Positions 1-6,361 of a stretch of 10,182 nt of DNA are shown one piece after another; the stretch's first letter is position 1, and every line of letters starts with the position of its first letter. A program made the translations under genes and the position numbers. The notes beneath the pieces were generated by a model. That model was not told where the DNA came from and did no database searches. It saw only the letters and a program-made list of their open reading frames with translations. This DNA is from an uncultured Gemmatimonadota bacterium (lineage in GTDB: Bacteria > Gemmatimonadota > Gemmatimonadetes > Gemmatimonadales > Gemmatimonadaceae), in NCBI GenBank assembly GCA_946887155.1, contig CAMPKM010000078.1, forward strand, positions 1 to 10,182. Reading direction: 5' to 3'.

Positions 1-31
1 GGGCGTGGGGCATCGGGCATGGGGCATGGGG
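1..31 (+). repeat. G-run array, G-quadruplex-capable (+ strand)
   Basis: Five G-runs of 3-4 bases lie at 1-3, 7-10, 15-17, 21-24 and 28-31, separated by loops of 3-4 bases (CGT, CATC, CAT, CAT). This is a degenerate heptamer array around GGGGCAT and meets the usual G3+N1-7 quadruplex pattern. It may continue beyond the left edge. Folding is predicted from the pattern only. It sits in the intergenic space downstream of the amidohydrolase stop. Confidence 0.7.
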
Positions 32-61
32 AATGGACTTCGGGCCTGATCCCCCATGCCC
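22..61. terminator. possible hairpin between the two G-run arrays
   Basis: Positions 22-31 and 52-61 are a perfect 10-bp inverted repeat (GGGCATGGGG / CCCCATGCCC) with a 20-base loop. There is no T-tract after it on either strand, so it is not a classical intrinsic terminator. Its place just after the amidohydrolase stop makes transcription termination or 3' end protection a reasonable guess only. Confidence 0.3.
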
Positions 62-91
62 TGTGCCCTATACCCCGTGCCCATATGCCCC
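51..91 (-). repeat. G-run array, G-quadruplex-capable (- strand), in the 3' UTR of the amidohydrolase gene
   Basis: Six C-runs on the + strand (51-55, 59-61, 66-68, 73-76, 80-82, 88-91) are separated by loops of 3-5 bases. The minus strand, which is the transcript strand of the amidohydrolase, therefore carries six G-runs beginning about five bases after its stop codon. The heptamer-like unit resembles that of 1-31 in the opposite orientation, so the two arrays together form an imperfect inverted repeat. It could act as a 3' mRNA structure or a transcription roadblock, or it could be an inert genomic repeat. Confidence 0.7.
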
Positions 92-96
92 GATGC

Positions 97-1698
97 CTAC
101 TGTGTGATTCCTCGGATCGTCGGGTACTTGATCCCGAGCTGTTCGAGATACGTCTTGAACTTCGTCGGATCGTAGTAGTACTTCCGCATCTCGTCGCGAT
201 AGCGAGCCATGATCTCGGCGTTCAGCCAGATCGCGGGCTGGTCCACCGCCCGGATGAACGGCGTGTATTTCCGCTCCTTCGTCTGGACGTTGTTGAAGTA
301 ATCCCAGGCGTCGGAGACCACCTTCGGCGTCAGGAAGATGTCGAGCAGCGTGAGGGCCTGGACCTTGGCGCCCTGCAGCGCGCCCTTGTGGGCGATCGGG
401 GTGGCCATGGCGATGGCATTGGCCCAGTTGTGTCCGGGACCGCCGGGGATGTTGGACGGATAGCGCAGCGTCACCGTCGGGACGACCCACGATACGTCAC
501 CGATGTCGTCCGAGCCGCCACCCATGCGCACCGCGTTAGGGTTCGGGGCCCGCATGCCGCTGGCCGACGTATCGAGTCCGGACTCGCGAACGCCGAGCTC
601 ACGCTGCAGCGCCCGGGCCAGCGCGAGGTCGTTGGCGTCCCATTTCGGCATGCCGACCCGGGTGATGTTCTTTCCCATCGTCTCGGCGATCGACTTGTTG
701 AAGTGCTGGTCCATCGCCGACCCGATGATCATGACGGTATCGACCTGCGTCCCGGTCATGAGCGCCGCTCCCTCCGCCATCTTCCGGGCGGCCTCGAACA
801 TCGGCAGCGTGCGGTCGTAGTCGAGGTGGCGGAAGAAGAACCAGATCGACGCCGTCTGCGGCACCACGTTAGGCTGGTCGCCGCCGTCGGGGATCACGTA
901 GTGCGAGCGCTGCGGCAGCTCGAGGTGTTCGCGCTTCATCTCCCACGCATTCGCCATCAGCATCACCGCGTCGAGCGCGGACTTGCCGCGCCATGGAGCG
1001 CCCGCCGAGTGCGCGGTCTGGCCGCGGAAACGGAACTCCGCCGAGATCAGCGCGTTGCCGCCTTGCATCCCCCACGACACGCCCAGGTCGCTGGAGACGT
1101 GGGTGAAGATCGTGGCATCGACATCCTTGAACACACCCGCGCGCACCAGGTGCGCCTTGGTGCCTAACTGCTCCTCGGCGACCCCCGGCCAGAGGACGAG
1201 CGTGCCGGGAATGCGTTCTCGTTCCATGATCTGCTTCACGACGAGCGCCGCCGCGATGTTCACTGCCTGGCCGCTGTTGTGCCCCTCGCCGTGTCCCGGC
1301 GCCATCGAGATCTGCGCCTCGCGGTAACCGACGCCGGGTTTCTGGTTTGCCTGCGGGATGCCGTCGATGTCGGAGCCGAGCGAGATGACCGGCTTCCCGG
1401 ATCCCCAGCGCGCGACCCACGCCGTGGGAATGCCGGCGACGCCGCGCTCGATCTTGAAGCCGTTCTGCTCGAGGATGCCGGTGAGATACTTCGACGTCTC
1501 GAATTCCTGGAAGCCGAGCTCGCCAAAGGAAAAGAGCATGTCGACGATCTCCTGGACCATCTTTGCCTTCCCTTCGACTGCGGTGAGGGCTTCGGTCTTG
1601 AGGCGTTCGAGTCTGGGGTCGGCGCCGGCAGGGGCCTGTGACTGGCCGGCGACAGGGATCGCGAGCAGCGCGATGGCTACGAGACGGGACACTCTCAT
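97..1698 (-). CDS. exported M20-family amidohydrolase, AbgB-like
   Basis: Metal-dependent amidohydrolase of the M20 peptidase family, closest by motif to the p-aminobenzoyl-glutamate hydrolase subunit B (AbgB) group, which cleaves N-acyl or peptide-like amide bonds. Residues 1 to about 22 form a signal peptide (Arg2/Arg5, hydrophobic core, then AGQSQA), so the enzyme is expected outside the cytoplasm. Visible motifs are SDIDGIP (109-115), PGHGEGHNSG (134-143, putative ligands E138 and H140), the catalytic pair E175-E176, H200, HSAGAPWRGKSALDA in the lid/dimer domain (from H230), GDVSWVVPT, and GPGHNW with H423. Many M20D relatives have Cys where this protein has E138. At 533 residues it is about 50 longer than AbgB (481), mostly as a charged, Tyr-rich C-terminal tail. 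The ATG start is supported by AGGAG at 1705-1709, six bases upstream. The substrate cannot be told from sequence. Confidence 0.9.
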   Translation of the reverse strand: MRVSRLVAIALLAIPVAGQSQAPAGADPRLERLKTEALTAVEGKAKMVQEIVDMLFSFGELGFQEFETSKYLTGILEQNGFKIERGVAGIPTAWVARWGSGKPVISLGSDIDGIPQANQKPGVGYREAQISMAPGHGEGHNSGQAVNIAAALVVKQIMERERIPGTLVLWPGVAEEQLGTKAHLVRAGVFKDVDATIFTHVSSDLGVSWGMQGGNALISAEFRFRGQTAHSAGAPWRGKSALDAVMLMANAWEMKREHLELPQRSHYVIPDGGDQPNVVPQTASIWFFFRHLDYDRTLPMFEAARKMAEGAALMTGTQVDTVMIIGSAMDQHFNKSIAETMGKNITRVGMPKWDANDLALARALQRELGVRESGLDTSASGMRAPNPNAVRMGGGSDDIGDVSWVVPTVTLRYPSNIPGGPGHNWANAIAMATPIAHKGALQGAKVQALTLLDIFLTPKVVSDAWDYFNNVQTKERKYTPFIRAVDQPAIWLNAEIMARYRDEMRKYYYDPTKFKTYLEQLGIKYPTIRGITQ

Positions 1699-1833
1699 CC
1701 GGGGCTCCTATGAGATGGCAATGGACTTCTCAAATCTGCCACTGGTACCGGGTGATGCCAGTCTGAACCCCTAATGGACGCCGGATCCTTGCCGATACGT
1801 CAACGGCCAGAACGGCGAGTCATCGCGGAAACG

Positions 1834-1846
1834 CGCGAATTTCGCG
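1834..1846. repeat. short inverted repeat CGCGAA-T-TTCGCG
   Basis: Six-base arms around a single T, upstream of the plus-strand gene. It has operator-like symmetry, but no regulator is encoded nearby, so its function is unknown. Confidence 0.35.
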
Positions 1847-1885
1847 GATACTGCGTTGACTTGTTTGCCATCGTTGCGCGCGGGA

Positions 1886-1897
1886 AGCGCTAGCGCT
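1886..1897. repeat. perfect 12-base palindrome AGCGCTAGCGCT
   Basis: The sequence is its own reverse complement and contains CTAG at its centre, a tetramer that is scarce in many bacterial genomes. It lies four bases upstream of the hairpin at 1901-1923. It could be an operator for a dimeric regulator or the flank of a mobile repeat. The sequence alone cannot decide. Confidence 0.4.
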
Positions 1898-1900
1898 GGT

Positions 1901-1923
1901 GAAAAGGTGTCTGACCCCTTTTC
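1901..1923. repeat. hairpin GAAAAGG-N9-CCTTTTC (REP-like)
   Basis: Perfect 7-bp arms at 1901-1907 and 1917-1923 flank TGTCTGACC. An alternative inner stem GGT/ACC closes a GTCTG loop. The core GGTGTCTGACCCC resembles words I recall from dispersed intergenic palindromes associated with REP/RAYT transposases. That likeness is from memory and untested. No transposase is present in the window. Confidence 0.4.
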
Positions 1924-1963
1924 GAGGGGGACGGGTTGTCGTAGCGTTTGGGTCCTCAGTCAG

Positions 1964-1969
1964 AGGAGG
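1964..1969 (+). promoter_or_regulatory. ribosome-binding site AGGAGG deciding the start at 1975
   Basis: A full-consensus AGGAGG sits five bases before ATG 1975. The longer reading frame begins at TTG 1948, but this ribosome site would then lie inside the coding region and the hydrophobic leader would be pushed away from the N-terminus. The ATG is therefore preferred. Confidence 0.85.
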
Positions 1970-1974
1970 TCGAG

Positions 1975-3279
1975 ATGTTGCGGCTGACGGGGATGACCGC
2001 TTTCGCGGTGTTCGCTTGCGGATGCGGCGCTGAGCTGGAGACCGACCGGGCAGAGGGACTGATCGGCCGCGGTGATCCGGTACCGGCAACGACGCGCATC
2101 GACAACGGCGTCACCGTTTATGAGTATCCGCCTGACGCGTTCGACAGGGCGCCGCGGTGGACGCTCGATTCCGAACCGGTTTCCACGATCGGTGGCGCTG
2201 ACGGGGACCCGAAGTACGACCTGACCCGCACGGACTGGGTCATCCCGCTTTCGGATGGCCGCGTGATGACCTTCGCGGGTGTCGGCAACCAGGTTTTTGT
2301 CTTTGGACGTGACGGCAAAGGCGAACGTGTCATCGGTCAAACGGGACAAGGGCCCGGAGACTGGATGCGATTCGGTACCCCTGTGCTCCTGGAAGACGAC
2401 ACCGTACTCGTGCTGGATTTCGCGAACCGGCGGTTGAACTGGGTCACGGCCGACGGCGGGATCGTTCGCACCGCGCCTTACGAGGTGACAGGCGACATGC
2501 GACGCATGAGCCGGATTGCGGGATTCATGTCGAGTGGTGAACTGCTGATGCACTCGGCTGGAAGCTGGGGAAGTCACCAGACAGACAGCCTGAATCGCTC
2601 ACTGGCCAGTGTCGTTGTTGCAGACGTCGGAATGCGCACCATCAGCGAGGCCAGCGATCTTCCGGGCGAAACCGGTCACGTTCGCTTGGTTGGTAGCGTT
2701 CCCGACATGCAGGGGGTACAGTTTGAAACGCGCTTCCGAGGTCGCCCGTTCACGGATTGGCGACCTCTTCGCCTTGGAGGTTGGTCGCTGTTCACCGCCT
2801 GGGATTCGGTGTACGCGTCGTCGTTGGCGTCATCGCGCGAGATCGAGCTGCGGGATGCGACGGGGACGTTAGGCGCGCGGATCGATGTGCCCATCCCGAG
2901 ACGGGCAATCACCAACGAGATCCGCGAGGCACAGATCGCGATCGAACCTGCTCGGCTGAATGCACCCGGCTCTGAAAGAATGGTGGATCGCGCTGAAAGC
3001 ATGCGGCTGGCACGCGAAGCGCCATTTGCTGATTCGTTGCCCTACTTCGCCGAGCTGATGACAGGCAGTGATGGCACGTTGTGGGCGATCGACGCCATCG
3101 CCCCGAGCGACACGGGCTGGACGGCAACCGCGTTCGCCAAAGACGGATCCATTCTCGGGCGTTTGACCGTGCAGGAACGCTCCATGCCGATGTCCTTCGG
3201 GGCGAACCAGGTCATCGTGCGCACCGCGAACGAGGACGGCGTCACTATGCTGAAGGTCTACCGATTCACCCCGTCCTGA
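1975..3279 (+). CDS. probable lipoprotein or exported protein, 6-bladed beta-propeller-like
   Basis: A 434-residue protein with a short hydrophobic leader (MLRLTGMTAFAVFACGCGAE). Cys15 (VFAC) or Cys17 (ACGC) could be the lipidation site, but neither is a textbook lipobox, so surface anchoring is likely rather than certain. The body shows propeller-like strand repeats. One is a strand with VFVFGRDGKGERVIGQ followed by TGQGPGDW; a G-x-GPGEF-like turn of this kind is typical of the 6-bladed propeller family found in Bacteroidota and Gemmatimonadota. Others are LVLDFANRRLNWVTADGG, GTLWAIDA and AKDGSILGRL. Such proteins usually have no known enzymatic activity and may bind ligands or partners. It is translated with the next gene (one-base gap). 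It contains the rare TTA codon in a GTTAGGC context at 2868-2874. The family assignment is by motif resemblance; a specific function is unknown. Confidence 0.75.
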   Translation: MLRLTGMTAFAVFACGCGAELETDRAEGLIGRGDPVPATTRIDNGVTVYEYPPDAFDRAPRWTLDSEPVSTIGGADGDPKYDLTRTDWVIPLSDGRVMTFAGVGNQVFVFGRDGKGERVIGQTGQGPGDWMRFGTPVLLEDDTVLVLDFANRRLNWVTADGGIVRTAPYEVTGDMRRMSRIAGFMSSGELLMHSAGSWGSHQTDSLNRSLASVVVADVGMRTISEASDLPGETGHVRLVGSVPDMQGVQFETRFRGRPFTDWRPLRLGGWSLFTAWDSVYASSLASSREIELRDATGTLGARIDVPIPRRAITNEIREAQIAIEPARLNAPGSERMVDRAESMRLAREAPFADSLPYFAELMTGSDGTLWAIDAIAPSDTGWTATAFAKDGSILGRLTVQERSMPMSFGANQVIVRTANEDGVTMLKVYRFTPS

Positions 3280-3280
3280 A

Positions 3281-4195
3281 ATGTCCGATGGACTGATGCT
3301 CGTCGCCGGCGCCACTGGGGCGCTGGGTCAGGTCGTGGTCAAACGCATGCTCGGCGACGGATTTCGCGTGCGAGCGCTGTCGCGCGACTCCGCACGGCTC
3401 GTCGAACTGGCTCGGGCCGGCGCGGAGCCGATGGTGGCCGACATGCTGGATCATGCGGCGATGGATCGCGCCTGCGCCGGTGTCACCGATATCGTCAGCA
3501 CCGCCAACAACATCCTCGGAAAAGGCGCCCGGAGTCCCAACCGGATCGACGAGGCGATGTACCGGACGTTAGGCAGCGCCGCCCGCGACGCCGGTGTTCG
3601 TCGCTGGGTTCATGTGTCCGCCCGGGACCTCACCGCCGACAGCCCGGTCGATTTCTTCCGCGTCAAGGTGCGCGTCGAACAGATCGTCCGGGAAAGCGGC
3701 GTACCGTGGGTCGCTATCCGGCCGAGCGCCTTCATGGATATCTGGACGGGGGTGCTGTTCGGGAATGCCGAGCGGCCGGGCAGGGTCGCGACCATCTTCG
3801 GGCGCGGCGACCTCGCCTGCAACTTCATCGCCATGGAAGACGTTGCGTCGTTCGTCATCGCCGTCCTGCATGACCCGTCGGTAAAGAACGAAGTAATCGA
3901 CATCGGTGGTCCCAGCGAAGTGACCCTCGTACAGTTTGCCGCGCCGATCCAGCGGGCGATGGGCGTACCGGAGAAGAGGCGGCATATCCCCGCTCCGGTG
4001 CTGAACGTCGCGCGTTATGCTGCGCGCCCGTTCAATGAAGTCGGGGCGCGCATGGCGTCCATGGGATACTGGATGACCATTACCCGGCGCCCGTTTCCGG
4101 AATGGAATGTGTCCGCTACGCGCTTTGGCGTTTCACCAATGACGGTGGAGCAGTTTGCGCAGCGGTTTGCCGTCTCGCCAGAAGAAACCGACTAA
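3281..4195 (+). CDS. atypical SDR-family NAD(P)-binding oxidoreductase, NmrA-like
   Basis: A 304-residue cytoplasmic protein with a Rossmann fold. The N-terminal dinucleotide motif is GATGALG (10-16), and strand 2 ends in LSR with Arg35, which usually favours NADP(H). Next comes ADMLDHAAMDRA (the adenine-contact Asp region), then RRWVHVSARD. Where classical SDRs have the catalytic YxxxK, this protein has FFRVK. It keeps the Lys but not the Tyr, as in atypical SDRs of the NmrA/HSCARG/NDUFA9-like groups, which may act as redox sensors or reductases. The conserved PWVAIRPSAFMD and IDIGGPSEVT segments follow. The ATG lies one base after the preceding stop (TGA-A-ATG) with no clear ribosome site, so translation is probably coupled to the propeller gene. 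The substrate is unknown. Confidence 0.85.
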   Translation: MSDGLMLVAGATGALGQVVVKRMLGDGFRVRALSRDSARLVELARAGAEPMVADMLDHAAMDRACAGVTDIVSTANNILGKGARSPNRIDEAMYRTLGSAARDAGVRRWVHVSARDLTADSPVDFFRVKVRVEQIVRESGVPWVAIRPSAFMDIWTGVLFGNAERPGRVATIFGRGDLACNFIAMEDVASFVIAVLHDPSVKNEVIDIGGPSEVTLVQFAAPIQRAMGVPEKRRHIPAPVLNVARYAARPFNEVGARMASMGYWMTITRRPFPEWNVSATRFGVSPMTVEQFAQRFAVSPEETD

Positions 4196-4213
4196 CCGTC
4201 AGCAGGGACGGTT
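4194..4213. terminator. hairpin between convergent genes, possible terminator
   Basis: AACCGTC (4194-4200) and GACGGTT (4207-4213) form a perfect 7-bp stem with a 6-base loop, starting inside the SDR stop codon. No T-run follows on either strand. Its location in the 55-base gap between convergent genes suggests bidirectional termination, but the lack of a U-tract keeps confidence low. Confidence 0.4.
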
Positions 4214-4250
4214 CATCGCGACAACCCACCGAATCCGCGCCTGAATCGCG

Positions 4251-6341
4251 CTACCCGCGGAGACTCGCCGTTTCGGTAGGCGTACCGTGATGGTGGCGGC
4301 CACCGGTCGAGATATCGGCGACCAGTTTCATCAGCGCCTTGGGATCCACCGGCTTGACCAGATGATGATCGAAGCCTGCCTCACGAGAACGTTTCCGGTC
4401 CTGCTCCTGCCCCCAACCCGTCAAGGCAATGAGAACCACGTCCTGGCCCCAGGATTCACCGCGGATCAGGCGGGCCGCTTCATAGCCGTTCCTGCGCGGT
4501 AGTCCGACGTCGAGGAGGACCACGTCTGGCCGGAAGGAATGAACAGCATCCACGGCCTCCACGCCGTCATAGGCCTCGTGCACATCGTTCCCCATGAGCC
4601 GAAGCAGCGTACTGAGGCTGTCCACCGAATCCCTGTTGTCGTCGACCACGAGAAGCCGCAACCGCGAGGTGGGATGATCGTCGCGAGAGGGCGCCACCTT
4701 CAGCGATGCCTCGACCTCTGACGCAATCGGAAGACGGATCTCGAACGTGCTGCCAAGGCCCGGGCCCGGACTGTGGGCGCTGATCTGACCCCCGTGCATC
4801 TCGATCAGCTGCTTCGACAACGCCAGCCCGACCCCGAGTCCGCCGCGGCCCCGTTCGTGCGCGCGATCGACCTGTACGAACATCTCGAAGATGTGCCCCA
4901 GCATCGCGGTCGGAATGCCGATGCCCTCGTCGCATATCGAGATGACGGCATCCATGAGGTCCCTTCGCACCGAAATCTCGATACGCCCGCGCTGGTCGCT
5001 GTAGCGGGCCGCGTTGTTCAGGAGGTTCGAGATCACCTGCGCGATGCGCGTCACGTCCGCCAGCAGGACGATCGGCTCGTCAGGCAGGTCCATGGCCAGC
5101 GTATGACGGCCGGCATCGATCAGCGGCCGGCTCGACTCCACCGCCGCCTCCACGATCGCCGAGAGACTCGCCGGTTCCCGCCGTAGCTCGAGGCGGTTCT
5201 GTGTGATGCGGCTGATGTCGAGCAGGTCGTCGACCAGGCGCGTGAGCGCCCGTGCCTGACGATCGATGACCTCGGTCGGACCGCGCTTGTCGGCCGGCAG
5301 CTCTCCCTTCAACCGGAGCAGTTCGACCGCGTTGCGGATCGGGGCCAGTGGATTCCGCAGTTCGTGCGCGAGCGTGGCCAGGAAGTCGTTCTTGCGCCGG
5401 TCGGCTTCCTGCAGTGCCTGCTCATCATTCTTTCGATCCGTGATATCCACGCACACGCCAATCCGCCGCGGCGGGCCATCGGCGTTCGCGATGGTTCGGC
5501 CGCGAACCAGCAGCCACCGCACCGCGTGGTCGGACGGACGCACGATGCGGAACTCGTACGAGTAGTCGCCGGTGCGATCCGCGTTCGTCTTGAGCGCGTT
5601 TTCCACAGCCTCGCGAACGACGGCCGCATCAGTCGGATGCGTGAGTGACAGCAAGGTGTCGATCGTCACCGATCGCGTGCTCGGCGCAAGGCCGAGCAGC
5701 TTGCTCTGCACGTCGTCCACATGGCAGAGGTGGTCGAGCGCGTCGAGTTCCCAGGTGCCCATGCGCCCAGCGTCGAGCGCGATGCGCAGCCGTTCTTCGC
5801 TGGCGGCAAGAACCTCGTTCGCATAGACCACTTCTGCGGTCCGTGCCTCGACGCGCGCCTCGAGCATCTGATTGGCTTCACGCAACGCTTCCTGCGCCCG
5901 CTCACGCTCGGTGACTTCACGCTGCAACTGCTGATTCGTTTCACTCAGCGCCTGAGAGGCCCGGTGCAGGTCCGAGAAGATCGCGATTTTCGCGCGCAGG
6001 ATTTCGGGATCGAGCGGTTTCGTCAGGTAATCGACGGCGCCCGCCTGATAGCCGGCCAGCACGTCCTTGTCGTCGATCAGGTGCGCGGTAAGGAACAGGA
6101 TCGGCACGTGTTTCGTGCGACGCCGGCCCTTGATGAGCCGCGCCAGCTCGAACCCGTCCATGCCCGGCATGCGGATATCGAGCACGATGGCCGCGAAGTC
6201 GTGCGCCAGCAGCGCCAGTAACGCTTCGTCGGCCGATTGCGCGCAGATCAGCCGGCAGCCACTGGGATGAAGGACGGCCTGCAGCGCCTCCAGGTTGCGC
6301 ACCTGGTCGTCGACCAGCAGGACCTTTACCAGTTCAGCCAT
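4251..6341 (-). CDS. hybrid histidine kinase: REC-PAS-HisKA-HATPase-REC
   Basis: A soluble 696-residue signalling protein with no membrane segments. Residues 5-120 form a receiver (D11/D12, phospho-acceptor D55, T85, K108). A coiled coil covers about 125-185. A PAS domain with PAC tail covers about 182-305, ending in VDITDRK. HisKA carries the autophosphorylation site H326 in AHELRNP. The ATPase domain shows N-box NLLNNA (439-444), G1 DEGIGIP (471-477) and G2 GLGVGLALSK (501-510). A second receiver covers about 561-680 (D567/D568, acceptor D611, T641, K663). All residues needed for kinase and receiver activity are present. The start ATG has GGGAG (6348-6352) six bases upstream, and the gene begins 20 bases after the stop of the larger kinase, so the two are probably co-transcribed. 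The N-terminal receiver is a natural phosphate acceptor from that partner. The C-terminal tail contains HHH and is probably disordered. Confidence 0.93.
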   Translation of the reverse strand: MAELVKVLLVDDQVRNLEALQAVLHPSGCRLICAQSADEALLALLAHDFAAIVLDIRMPGMDGFELARLIKGRRRTKHVPILFLTAHLIDDKDVLAGYQAGAVDYLTKPLDPEILRAKIAIFSDLHRASQALSETNQQLQREVTERERAQEALREANQMLEARVEARTAEVVYANEVLAASEERLRIALDAGRMGTWELDALDHLCHVDDVQSKLLGLAPSTRSVTIDTLLSLTHPTDAAVVREAVENALKTNADRTGDYSYEFRIVRPSDHAVRWLLVRGRTIANADGPPRRIGVCVDITDRKNDEQALQEADRRKNDFLATLAHELRNPLAPIRNAVELLRLKGELPADKRGPTEVIDRQARALTRLVDDLLDISRITQNRLELRREPASLSAIVEAAVESSRPLIDAGRHTLAMDLPDEPIVLLADVTRIAQVISNLLNNAARYSDQRGRIEISVRRDLMDAVISICDEGIGIPTAMLGHIFEMFVQVDRAHERGRGGLGVGLALSKQLIEMHGGQISAHSPGPGLGSTFEIRLPIASEVEASLKVAPSRDDHPTSRLRLLVVDDNRDSVDSLSTLLRLMGNDVHEAYDGVEAVDAVHSFRPDVVLLDVGLPRRNGYEAARLIRGESWGQDVVLIALTGWGQEQDRKRSREAGFDHHLVKPVDPKALMKLVADISTGGRHHHGTPTETASLRG

Positions 6342-6361
6342 CTACGGCTCCCGGACAGCGT

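Larger units (their letters stand above)
1699..1974. other. divergent intergenic region with inverted repeats
   Basis: These 276 bases separate the minus-strand amidohydrolase from the plus-strand two-gene unit and must hold both promoters. I see no convincing paired -35/-10 box: TTGACT at 1856-1861 has no good -10 partner. The right half is rich in dyads: CGCGAA/TTCGCG at 1834-1846, a perfect 12-base palindrome at 1886-1897, and a hairpin at 1901-1923. No small ORF with a ribosome-binding site stands out. Confidence 0.6.

Noticed and set aside
1..100. CRISPR array at the left edge
   Set aside because: The repeats are 7-base degenerate units without spacers of regular length.
19..1167. 382-codon open frame on + opposite the amidohydrolase
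   Set aside because: It is a shadow of conserved M20 motifs, starts inside the G-run array, and is Arg/His-rich low-information protein.
1856..1884. Sigma-70-like promoter with -35 TTGACT
   Set aside because: The expected -10 position (about 1879-1884) is GC-only, and no TATAAT-like hexamer lies at usable spacing.
1948..1974. TTG start extending the propeller protein by nine residues
   Set aside because: A strong AGGAGG lies inside this stretch, five bases before ATG 1975, and the hydrophobic leader begins at that ATG.
4196..4250. Small gene or RNA in the convergent gap
   Set aside because: It is only 55 bases and holds one short stem-loop, with no ribosome site or conserved RNA pattern that I can see.
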